Source: an uncultured Lachnospiraceae bacterium (GTDB taxonomy: Bacteria > Bacillota > Clostridia > Lachnospirales > Lachnospiraceae). Taken from it: DNA of 11,489 nucleotides. Below, one piece after another: positions 1 to 6,269 of the stretch. The position numbers and the translations under genes were made by a program. The notes beneath the pieces are model-generated. The model worked only from the letters and a program-made list of their open reading frames with translations. It was not told where the DNA came from and searched no databases. The stretch covers positions 1 through 11,489 of the forward strand of contig CAJUJG010000073.1 in NCBI GenBank assembly GCA_910586715.1, in the 5' to 3' direction. Every line of letters begins with the position of its first letter. Position 1 is the stretch's first letter.

Positions 1-193
1 TTATTTTCCACAATTTATTGAGGAATCGTTGTTTGTTCCAAATGCAGATAACACCTATTTTATTCAAAATGATAGCTTCCATTATGAAATTTATATCAAT
101 GGGATATATACTGAAACAGTCGATTCAATAGAACGTTATCCCAATGGGATAAAAATATATAATAAAAAAGGAGAATTGATTCATGAAAACTAA
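1..193 (+). CDS. 3' end of an unrecognised protein (5' partial)
   Basis: The frame starting at base 2 is open from the window edge to a TAA at 191-193, giving 63 residues of a protein whose start lies outside the window. The visible tail is hydrophilic, rich in Tyr, Ile and Asn, contains two 'NGI' turns, and has no membrane segment. It reads like the end of an extracellular beta-rich domain, but I do not recognise the family. Its stop lies 11 bp inside the next gene, and that gene's Shine-Dalgarno (AAGGAG, 168-173) sits within this reading frame, so the two are probably translated from one mRNA with coupling. An open frame over 63 codons plus this overlap is the evidence that it is a real gene end. 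Confidence 0.6.
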   Translation, partial: YFPQFIEESLFVPNADNTYFIQNDSFHYEIYINGIYTETVDSIERYPNGIKIYNKKGELIHEN

Positions 194-452
194 AAAATTT
201 ATTTCCGTTGCATCATTTGCATTAGCTCTATCTGTTTGTTCCCTGCAACCCACAGTCACCGCAACCGCTTCGAATCAAGTTTGTTCCGTGGAACAAACTA
301 TAAATGGAGATACAGTCGCTCCTAGAGCTCATATCAAAGAATGGGTATACAAAACTGAAAACGGAAAATTATATAAGCGGCTTTACAATGCCTCCACAGC
401 TTCTTGGGAAACTGACTGGATATATGTTTGTGAATACCCTGGAGAGTTATAA
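183..452 (+). CDS. Small secreted protein, unknown function
   Basis: This 89-residue protein begins with a typical Sec signal peptide: Lys-rich n-region (MKTKK), hydrophobic core from about residue 6 to 20, and an Ala/Thr-rich stretch around residues 25-30 where signal peptidase I could cut. The mature part is about 55-60 residues, with Cys34 and Cys83 and an aromatic, basic segment (NGKLYKRLYN, then a Trp-x4-Trp pair) near residues 60-80. Short exported proteins with a similar 'LYKRLYN...W..W' segment occur in clostridia as far as I recall, but I know of no assigned function; a secreted peptide or bacteriocin-associated protein is possible, not shown. The ATG at 183 follows AAGGAG (168-173) with 9-nt spacing. 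It overlaps the upstream gene by 11 bp and is followed by a strong hairpin. Confidence 0.7.
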   Translation: MKTKKFISVASFALALSVCSLQPTVTATASNQVCSVEQTINGDTVAPRAHIKEWVYKTENGKLYKRLYNASTASWETDWIYVCEYPGEL

Positions 453-538
453 ACCACATGATAAAGTAAATACATTTACTGACAAAGTATCAATGAAAAC
501 ATGATAGTTATTATACGGTAAGTACATTCATACAAGTT

Positions 539-574
539 GAAATACCGCAGGGAAGCCATTTCCTGCGGTATTTC
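539..574. terminator. Bidirectional hairpin terminator between convergent genes
   Basis: The arms 539-551 and 562-574 are perfect inverted repeats (GAAATACCGCAGG and its complement). The stem can extend inward by a G-T pair and two A-T pairs to a 4-nt loop, giving a 16-bp stem. The A/T-rich outer ends put ATTTC after the stem on either strand, so it can end transcripts from the secreted protein gene (plus) and from the GNAT gene (minus). The U-run is weak, so efficiency is uncertain. Confidence 0.7.
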
Positions 575-583
575 AATCAAAAT

Positions 584-621
584 GAGATAAGTCTAATCTC
601 GCTATAGGTGTAACGTATAGC
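584..621. repeat. Two small tandem dyads downstream of the GNAT gene
   Basis: GAGAT/ATCTC (584-588 and 596-600) and GCTATA/TATAGC (601-606 and 616-621) form two short adjacent stems in the 3' untranslated region of the GNAT transcript. On the minus strand the first is followed by ATTTTGATT. They may help 3'-end formation, or may be chance dyads. Confidence 0.25.
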
Positions 622-651
622 AACGCAACACGTTCATCTCCCTACTTTTCT

Positions 652-1134
652 TTACAAATCCAACCGCATATAAATCGACGTATCCATGGGGCTGTCATTA
701 TAGCTTGGAATTTCATAAAATCCATATTGTCTATACATATGAATAGCGCTCTGCAAAAACGGCAGTGTATCCAACAGCATATGCGCGTAGCCGATTTCCC
801 TTGCATCGTCAATAACCTTCTGAACAAGCTGATTTCCTATCCGTTTCCCGCGAAATTCCGGTCTTACATAAAGGCGTTTCATTTCACAGTTGTCGTCATC
901 AATTTTTCTTAACCCGATACAACCTGCTAATGTGTCATCACAGTATGCTATGTATAGCCTTCCAAAGGGTTGTCCGTATTTTGTTTCTAAATGCTCCAAT
1001 TCTGCATCATAATTTTGAATCTCCAAATATTTTTGGAAAGACGCATCGCCTTCGATTAACATATTCGTGTATTCGGAAAACAATGCGGCTACCTCTTTGG
1101 GAAAACGATATGCAGGTAATATTTTTGTACTCAT
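652..1134 (-). CDS. GNAT family N-acetyltransferase
   Basis: The 160-residue product fits the GCN5-related N-acetyltransferase fold, which moves an acetyl group from acetyl-CoA to an amine; the substrate cannot be told from sequence. The segment EMKRLYVRPEFRGKRIG (residues 84-100) is beta-4 plus motif A, with RGKRIG forming the pyrophosphate-binding loop. MYRQYGFYEI (133-142) is the usual C-terminal motif B, with Tyr136 and Gly137 in the normal places. Length is typical for a single domain. I chose the ATG at 1134 because GGAGG lies 5 nt before it; an in-frame ATG at 1146 is possible but that Shine-Dalgarno would lie inside the coding region and 1146 itself has none. The region just upstream carries a double-hairpin insertion that duplicated this Shine-Dalgarno. 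It lies downstream of, and probably was co-transcribed with, the DUF4240 gene. Confidence 0.9.
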   Translation of the reverse strand: MSTKILPAYRFPKEVAALFSEYTNMLIEGDASFQKYLEIQNYDAELEHLETKYGQPFGRLYIAYCDDTLAGCIGLRKIDDDNCEMKRLYVRPEFRGKRIGNQLVQKVIDDAREIGYAHMLLDTLPFLQSAIHMYRQYGFYEIPSYNDSPMDTSIYMRLDL

Positions 1135-1139
1135 TTTTG

Positions 1140-1226
1140 CCTCCATGGGTCAAGCGAACATGCTTGCATGTTCATTTGACCCTCAAATCAAGGTTGAAAG
1201 ATTTTCTTTCAACCTTATCCTCCATG
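1140..1226. mobile_element. 71-bp double-hairpin (MITE-like) insertion flanked by an 8-bp direct repeat
   Basis: CCTCCATG occurs at 1140-1147 and again at 1219-1226. The 71 bp between them are almost wholly palindromic. The first hairpin pairs GGGTCAA (1147-1153) and GAACATGC (1156-1163) with GCATGTTC (1166-1173) and TTGACCC (1176-1182). The second is a perfect 11-bp stem, 1190-1200 with 1206-1216, around ATTTT. Flanking direct repeats are what a target-site duplication leaves; removing the element restores one GGAGG directly before the GNAT start. There is no coding capacity, so it would need a transposase in trans. I cannot test copy number here. Confidence 0.6.
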
Positions 1227-1263
1227 CTGTGACAGTTCTTTAAAATATGCTACTCTTAATACC

Positions 1264-1707
1264 CTATTTCCAGCCTTCTGTGTTGCTGCCTGTTTCATAG
1301 CTCAATGGTGCAATGTGCGGGTAATCGCCTTCTGATTTTTTATGTTTTTTTGCCCACGCTCTTTGCGGGATGTACAAAAGAGCTTCAAATTCCATTGTCC
1401 AAAGTTCACTCTTTTTTCCGGCTTTCGCCTTTTCATAATACGCAGGACCGTTTATCAGCGCAACGCATCTTGAATACAGAAAAGAGTCGTCACTCATGTA
1501 TGGTTCTGCCTTTTCGCATTGGTCCGCAAGTTCTTTGGTATCAAGATGATATAGCAGTTCGGACATTAAATCGTCAAATTCAAAGATTGCGGTATCGTCC
1601 TGATTTGATAAATATTTAACAACGGGCGCAAGTACCTTATCATCGTCGCCTTCTTTTGACCAATCGCATTGCTCCATTGTGTTCCAAAAAAAATCGTATT
1701 TACTCAT
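1264..1707 (-). CDS. DUF4240 family protein
   Basis: The 147-residue acidic protein opens with the 'FWNTMEQ' pattern and continues through an alpha-helical domain with an 'IFEFDDLMSELLYHLDT' block (residues about 41-57), which I recognise as the DUF4240 family (a cytosolic family whose biochemical role is unknown to me). The C-terminal third (FEALLYIPQRAWAKK) completes the usual length, so the gene appears intact. There is no signal peptide or membrane segment. The ATG at 1707 is preceded by AGAGGTG at roughly 11 nt, a somewhat long spacing. It lies between the repeat region at 1724-2000 upstream and the hairpin insertion and GNAT gene downstream, on the same strand. Proteins of this type are often solitary; a role as an immunity protein to a polymorphic toxin is conceivable, but no toxin gene is in the window. 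Confidence 0.75.
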   Translation of the reverse strand: MSKYDFFWNTMEQCDWSKEGDDDKVLAPVVKYLSNQDDTAIFEFDDLMSELLYHLDTKELADQCEKAEPYMSDDSFLYSRCVALINGPAYYEKAKAGKKSELWTMEFEALLYIPQRAWAKKHKKSEGDYPHIAPLSYETGSNTEGWK

Positions 1708-1723
1708 TAAAAATCTACACCTC

Positions 1724-1965
1724 TGTTTTACTGAAATGTACTCTCGAAGTCTTTTCGTGACTGATTTTGTGAGATGATTTTTTGTCAGATGTGCATAAAT
1801 TTATGAGGCGTACGTGGAACGTACGTTGATGAAATTTATGTGCATATGGCGGAAAATCAGCCACAAAGGCAGGTGCAAGAGAGATTCCGGGAGTAGATTG
1901 AAAGATAATCCCTCGGGGAACTGCGGTTCTTGCATCACCTGCTTTGTCATTTTCCAAGCATCATT
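1724..1965. repeat. Hairpin-rich noncoding element, probably a dispersed repeat
   Basis: About 240 bp between the AAC(3)-like gene and DUF4240 hold nested inverted repeats. The long one spans 1776-1858: GATTTTTTGTC with GGCGGAAAATC (1848-1858), ATGTGCATAAATTT (1789-1802) with 1832-1845, and CGTACGT (1809-1815) with ACGTACG (1819-1825) around GGA. Every imperfect position in the two outer arms is a G-U pair if the plus strand is transcribed and A-C if the minus strand is. A second hairpin pairs about 1866-1880 (GCAGGTG, CAAGA) with about 1928-1943 (TCTTG, CACCTGC) and encloses TTCC/GGAA and GGGA/TCCC pairs. An 80-codon minus-strand frame crosses it but has no good ribosome binding site or family. 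I recall similar sequences as multi-copy in Lachnospiraceae; that needs checking. Confidence 0.5.
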
Positions 1966-2762
1966 TCACAACTGCGCAATGCACTCCACCGCGCACTGTC
2001 AATCGACGGTTCCGTAACAAGGCACTGCGGGTTCGGCGCAAGCACGTGCCGCACAACCTTAAAAATCCGTTTCGCATCACATAGCAGACACGCAGCGTCT
2101 CCAAATGTGACCTCACGTGCCGCCTTGCAGTCGAGAAGTGCCTGATTGAGCTTTACAAAATCCTCCGAGATGTGCGGCTGCTGCGGATTATAATGCTTTC
2201 GCATATAGACCGTTTTCCCACCGCCATCCGGCATAACAATCTCAAGTTTCATCGGCATATCCGCCAGTCTGTTCGGCACATTCAGGACCTCTTCCACGCT
2301 ATGGATAAACGTATTGCGCGCATGTCCCACGCCAATCAGCAAAATCTTGCCGTTGCAATCCCTTAGCCTGTCATAGCACCCGCCCGGCGTACAGGGTGTA
2401 TTGCAGTTTTCCTCTCCCTCCAAATACTTTGCCGCATTCTCCCCGATGCCTGCAAGACTGTGCGTCGGGTGCAGCGACCGCACAACACCGTTTCGTTTTA
2501 AGAACAAATTAGACAGCAGCCCTACGCAGGAAGGTTCTTTTGCCGGATGATACACCGGATTTTGCTCGTTTATTGTGCTCCACGTATGAGTCGGAAACAG
2601 CAGAAGCCCGTCCTTAAAATATGCTGTCAATACGTCCAAAACGGTTTCCGCGCCGCCCTCCACGGCGCCGATTGCTTTCATGGAGGAATGGATTAAAATA
2701 GTTTCCGTACCGTTCAACCCCATCGTTGCAATCTGTTCCTTTAATTCTTTTGCAGTATACAT
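1947..2762 (-). CDS. AAC(3)-family N-acetyltransferase
   Basis: The 271-residue product belongs to the aminoglycoside 3-N-acetyltransferase (Antibiotic_NAT) family, which uses acetyl-CoA to acetylate amines. Family marks are ILIHSSMKAIG (about 23-33), where the HSS loop contacts CoA, FPTHTW (56-61), and RSLHPTHSLAG (95-105) with the conserved catalytic-region histidines; TFIHSVEE (about 151-158) follows. Length is normal. I chose the ATG at 2762, which has AGGAG 5 nt upstream; the longer frame begins with TTG at 2783 and has no ribosome binding site. It starts 27 bp after the helicase stop, so it is likely the third gene of that operon. Such chromosomal homologues need not confer antibiotic resistance; substrate unknown. 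The last 20 or so residues run into the repeat-rich region and may be derived from it. Confidence 0.9.
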   Translation of the reverse strand: MYTAKELKEQIATMGLNGTETILIHSSMKAIGAVEGGAETVLDVLTAYFKDGLLLFPTHTWSTINEQNPVYHPAKEPSCVGLLSNLFLKRNGVVRSLHPTHSLAGIGENAAKYLEGEENCNTPCTPGGCYDRLRDCNGKILLIGVGHARNTFIHSVEEVLNVPNRLADMPMKLEIVMPDGGGKTVYMRKHYNPQQPHISEDFVKLNQALLDCKAAREVTFGDAACLLCDAKRIFKVVRHVLAPNPQCLVTEPSIDSARWSALRSCEMMLGK

Positions 2763-2789
2763 AATGTCTCCTATCCAAAACAACCCAAA

Positions 2790-5273
2790 CTATTCTTTTT
2801 CATATCGTCTGCGGTAATAATCCATCGTCCTATATGCCAAAATGTCACTCATATGATTCCGAAAAGCACTGCTTTTTATGACAGGCTTCAAATCTTCCCT
2901 TATTGCCAAAGCAAATCCCTCTTTCTCAATAAAAAAACCTTTTCCCGATGCCTTTAAAAATTTTATCGGCATTGTCTTTGCTTTTGCCAAATGCCGTTTA
3001 TCTGTCATGCATTTGTATTCGTCAAATGTAATGCCTTCGGAAAAATCCCGCCAATTCTTATTTCTGTCAAAAAAATCTTTCCAACATGCAAGAACCTGAT
3101 CCTCCGTAACCTCTAACAAAACATTCCCTTGATTATAAAATGTATACAAAATAGGCATTTTATAAATTTTCGTCATATCCGTGGTTTCGATTAACGCCAA
3201 AAACTCTTTGCCAATCCCTTCATATAGCGCTTCTTCCTCTTCGGATAATTCTTTGATACCATGCAAATACTCCATATAATGTCTGAACGGATTCTCCTTC
3301 GTATGCTTTATACAGTACTCATATACCTCATGTTCCATATAAGTAAACAATTCCATTCTAGTTGGAACTTTCTCATCCAGCAGCTCTTTTACACGATAAT
3401 ATTCCTGATGAATCCGTTCTTTGACCGTCAGCGACTTTTTATCCAGTTCTTGAAACAAATCAATTAGCCGCACATCAAAATCAACAATACAGTCATCAGG
3501 ATATTCCACATTAATATATCCGCCGTCTCTTTTTCCGCTAAATGATTGTTCTGCACCTAGCAAAAACGGCGTTTTTCCTGCTTTTTCATAATTTCCGATA
3601 AAATCCAAAACATTCAGATACGCTTTTCCTTTATATGTACGAAGTCCCCGTCCTAATTGCTGTTGAAACACAACAGGCGACTCCGTAGGTCTAAGAAACA
3701 TCACCAAATCAATTGAAGCAATATCCAATCCTTCGTTAAACATATCCACGGAAAATATCACTTTCACTTCCTGATTTTTTAACTTTTCAATCGCTTTTTC
3801 CCTATCCTCTGAAAATGTACCGGCAGCATTACTATACACAGCCACTGACGCAACTCCTCTTTTGCAAAATTCCTGCGCCATTTCTTTTGCATGTTGCCTC
3901 GAACAGCAAAAGCCTAACGCTCTTTTAGAACGGCATTTCATATAATGTTTATAAATCAACTCATATCTCCTGCTGTTGTTCCTATAAATCTCCGTCAGTT
4001 CCCTTTCATCATATCTGCCTTTTACCAAATGCAGCTTGGAGTAATCTGTATCATCGTACACACCATAGTAATGGAATGGCACGAGCATGCCTTTGTTAAT
4101 TGCTTCCTTTAATGAAATTTGATACGGCACATTGTAATCGCAGATTTCGTAAATATTTTTTCCGTCCAAACGCTCAGGAGTTGCAGTAAGCCCAAGCATA
4201 AATTTCGGTGTAAAATAGTTTACAATTCTAGTATACTGTTCATTTACCGCATGATGAAACTCATCAATGACAATATAGTCAAAATAGTCCTTGGGGAAAT
4301 ATTCTTTCTTTAAATATTCTGCCCTCCCCAATGTCGCAACAGATGCAAAAATAACCGCCTTATCCGTATCCTTCTGTTTCCCGTAAAAAAAACCGTAATC
4401 ATCAGATTGCCGCACATTTTGAAAGGAAACTGCCGCCTGCTTTAATATTTCCTCTCTGTGTGCCACAAACAGCACTCTTCTATACTTTGCAGAGTCAAAA
4501 GCCGCAAGATACGTTTTTCCAACTCCGGTAGCTGCCTGAACAAGCCCTTTTACCGCACCCTCGGCTCTGCTGTCTTCCAAGGCACATAATGCCTCTATCT
4601 GCGCGCCTCTTGGCTGAAACAACGTTTCAACTTTTGTCTCAATATCTTCCTCAACATTATCATATTTCGCTAAATCTTTCGATACTGCCGGTTTATGCCA
4701 GTTCTTTGAATATCTACGTAATTCATCGTTATCAATAATAATAGAGTGATGAAAAAACAAATCTTCAAATGTACGGTAAAACAATTGGTAATTTTTATTA
4801 TCCGCAATACTGCTAAAACGATAATTCCATTCAATTCCTGATGTTAATGCGCTTCTTGAAATATTCGAAGAGCCTATGTAGATTTCACTTGCATTTTCAT
4901 AATGAAAAATATAAGCCTTTGGGTGAAACGACCGTTCTTTATCATTGTAAAATCGTAAATCTATGCGATTGCCAAATTCTTTCTTTATCAGATAAAGTGC
5001 GGACGGCTGCGTAATTCCCAAATAATTTCCTGTCAGAATCCTCACGCGGACACCTCTGTCTAAAGCGCTGCGAATGTCATTCAGAATTAATCTGATGCCG
5101 GACTCCATAAGAAAAGACACGATGATGTCTATTCCTCTCGCTTTTACCATACTCATCTTAAGCTGATAATATAAAAACCGACTTCGGTCTCTGTCTCCAG
5201 TCATTACATCAGTTGACGCAATCATTGGTTCATCATTACTGTTTACTTTTTCCGCAGAATTAAATTGAGCCAT
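2790..5273 (-). CDS. PLD-like nuclease / DEAD-box helicase fusion
   Basis: The 827-residue cytosolic protein joins an N-terminal phospholipase-D-type nuclease domain (residues about 20-190) to a superfamily 2 helicase (about 220-560) and a C-terminal region of some 260 residues resembling the DUF3427-type tails of such helicases. In the nuclease part, H117-P-K119 and GSSN (134-137) form an HKD-like half site; the usual Asp of HxK(x)4D is His here. Helicase motifs appear intact: Walker A ATGVGKT (248-254), DEFH (337-340), TAT (363-365), FNEGLDI (512-518) and QQLGRGLR (538-545). The expected role is ATP-driven translocation on nucleic acid coupled to cleavage, as in restriction, repair or phage defence; which one is inference. 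Its ATG at 5273 has GAGGA about 8 nt upstream and overlaps the methyltransferase end by 31 bp, so the two are co-translated. Confidence 0.9.
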   Translation of the reverse strand: MAQFNSAEKVNSNDEPMIASTDVMTGDRDRSRFLYYQLKMSMVKARGIDIIVSFLMESGIRLILNDIRSALDRGVRVRILTGNYLGITQPSALYLIKKEFGNRIDLRFYNDKERSFHPKAYIFHYENASEIYIGSSNISRSALTSGIEWNYRFSSIADNKNYQLFYRTFEDLFFHHSIIIDNDELRRYSKNWHKPAVSKDLAKYDNVEEDIETKVETLFQPRGAQIEALCALEDSRAEGAVKGLVQAATGVGKTYLAAFDSAKYRRVLFVAHREEILKQAAVSFQNVRQSDDYGFFYGKQKDTDKAVIFASVATLGRAEYLKKEYFPKDYFDYIVIDEFHHAVNEQYTRIVNYFTPKFMLGLTATPERLDGKNIYEICDYNVPYQISLKEAINKGMLVPFHYYGVYDDTDYSKLHLVKGRYDERELTEIYRNNSRRYELIYKHYMKCRSKRALGFCCSRQHAKEMAQEFCKRGVASVAVYSNAAGTFSEDREKAIEKLKNQEVKVIFSVDMFNEGLDIASIDLVMFLRPTESPVVFQQQLGRGLRTYKGKAYLNVLDFIGNYEKAGKTPFLLGAEQSFSGKRDGGYINVEYPDDCIVDFDVRLIDLFQELDKKSLTVKERIHQEYYRVKELLDEKVPTRMELFTYMEHEVYEYCIKHTKENPFRHYMEYLHGIKELSEEEEALYEGIGKEFLALIETTDMTKIYKMPILYTFYNQGNVLLEVTEDQVLACWKDFFDRNKNWRDFSEGITFDEYKCMTDKRHLAKAKTMPIKFLKASGKGFFIEKEGFALAIREDLKPVIKSSAFRNHMSDILAYRTMDYYRRRYEKE

Positions 5274-5836
5274 TTTTCTTCCTCACGCTTTGGTCTTACA
5301 TCTGTTGAAATCCATTGTTCTTCTGTTGTTACATTTTCTATCTGTTTTATGAAATCCGCAAACGAATCTTCGGTCATATCCGTGAAGTAGCGTCCGTTTC
5401 TTTCACCTGCAAAAGTTCCATATTTGAAAGAAGTATAAATAATCCCCTTGTCTTTCAATGCAATGACCATTTTACGCATAACGTCCGCAAGCTCATTTAC
5501 AGGCAGATGCAGTATGGAAGAACACGCCCAAATGCCGTCATATTTTTTGACTTGTTCCAACTCGTTAAAAAACATGTTTTTTACTTCAATTCCTGTATAT
5601 TCGCTTGCCAGCCTGCAAAGTTCAATGGAACCGTCTATCGCTTCTACCTGGTATCCTTTTGAAATAAAATATTTTGTATCACGTCCCGAACCGCAGCCAA
5701 AATCAAGAATTACCGAATTCTTCGATAATCTGTCCGTAAACTTCTTTTGCGTATATTCAAAATCTATTGCTACGGTTCCAAGTACAAATTCCTTTGCATT
5801 TGAGTTGTAATAGTAAATTGTCTTATCTTCTTGCAT
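5243..5836 (-). CDS. Class I SAM-dependent methyltransferase
   Basis: The 197-residue protein has the Rossmann-like methyltransferase fold. Motif I is ILDFGCGSGRD (43-53) binding S-adenosylmethionine, the acidic post-I residue is in EAID (65-68), and GIWACSSILHLP (101-112) is the motif IV/beta-4 region. It resembles small TehB/UbiE-like methyltransferases rather than DNA methylases; no (D/N/S)PPY-type catalytic motif is present, so it is not an obvious restriction-modification partner. The ATG at 5836 is preferred because AAGGA lies 9 nt upstream; the in-frame ATG at 5845 directly abuts that same site. It is the first gene behind the promoter at 5877-5905 and overlaps the helicase gene by 31 bp. 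The substrate cannot be inferred. Confidence 0.88.
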   Translation of the reverse strand: MQEDKTIYYYNSNAKEFVLGTVAIDFEYTQKKFTDRLSKNSVILDFGCGSGRDTKYFISKGYQVEAIDGSIELCRLASEYTGIEVKNMFFNELEQVKKYDGIWACSSILHLPVNELADVMRKMVIALKDKGIIYTSFKYGTFAGERNGRYFTDMTEDSFADFIKQIENVTTEEQWISTDVRPKREEEKWLNLILRKK

Positions 5837-5876
5837 ACATTTCATTCCTTTACGTATATCGTTTTAACTATCAGCC

Positions 5877-5905
5877 ATTATAACAATCTGATATGGTATT
5901 TTCAG
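5877..5905 (-). promoter_or_regulatory. Sigma-A promoter (extended -10) of the methyltransferase-helicase operon
   Basis: On the minus strand CTGAAA (5900-5905, four of six consensus bases) is followed by a 17-nt spacer and TATAAT (5877-5882). TG one base before the -10 (5884-5885) makes it an extended -10 promoter, which compensates for the weak -35. The start point would be about 35 nt before the methyltransferase ATG. Confidence 0.65.
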
Positions 5906-6040
5906 TGAATGGTCAAATATTTATTATAATCACACCATACAGAGATTTTTCGGTTATACACATCGTTTGCGATAGCTCAAAAAGTTCTATATTAAATATA
6001 TCATTTCAACGAAAAACAATCCACATTTATATTTTATCTT

Positions 6041-6083
6041 TGAGAAAAAGGCGGAGCACACCATAGACTTGGTATACTCCACC
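6041..6083 (-). terminator. Rho-independent terminator of cysK
   Basis: In minus-strand RNA, 6083-6070 pairs with 6063-6050 in a 14-bp stem (GGUGGAGUAUACCA against UGGUGUGCUCCGCC) with a 6-nt loop, followed by UUUUUCUC (6049-6042). All three imperfect positions are G-U pairs on this strand and A-C on the other, so it is oriented with cysK. It lies about 190 nt beyond the cysK stop; nothing coding is seen in that 3' untranslated stretch. Confidence 0.85.
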
Positions 6084-6269
6084 CGTAATTGCACTCATAT
6101 TACTGTTAAAATATGCAGTTGTTTCACACTAACTGCACACTGCCCAATATCCCGTTCTCACGCTTTTCTTTTACTCCCTTTTGGGAAAAATATTCCCGAT
6201 ATGGACAAAATAAACTTTTTAACTACAATGCGCTATCTTCCCGTTTTTTCAATCCACACCACCATGCAC

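Noticed and set aside
1715..1957. 80-codon minus-strand ORF starting inside the end of the AAC(3)-like gene
   Set aside because: It crosses the hairpins of the repeat region, has no good ribosome binding site, and its composition follows the palindromes; more likely an open frame through a repeat than a gene.
5315..5810. Two plus-strand ORFs of 115 and 120 codons opposite the methyltransferase
   Set aside because: Antisense frames of a clear methyltransferase; Cys/Phe-rich composition without motifs.
2790..5836. Restriction-modification system (methyltransferase plus helicase-nuclease)
   Set aside because: The methyltransferase lacks DNA-methylase motifs such as NPPY/DPPY and target recognition regions; it resembles small-molecule methyltransferases.
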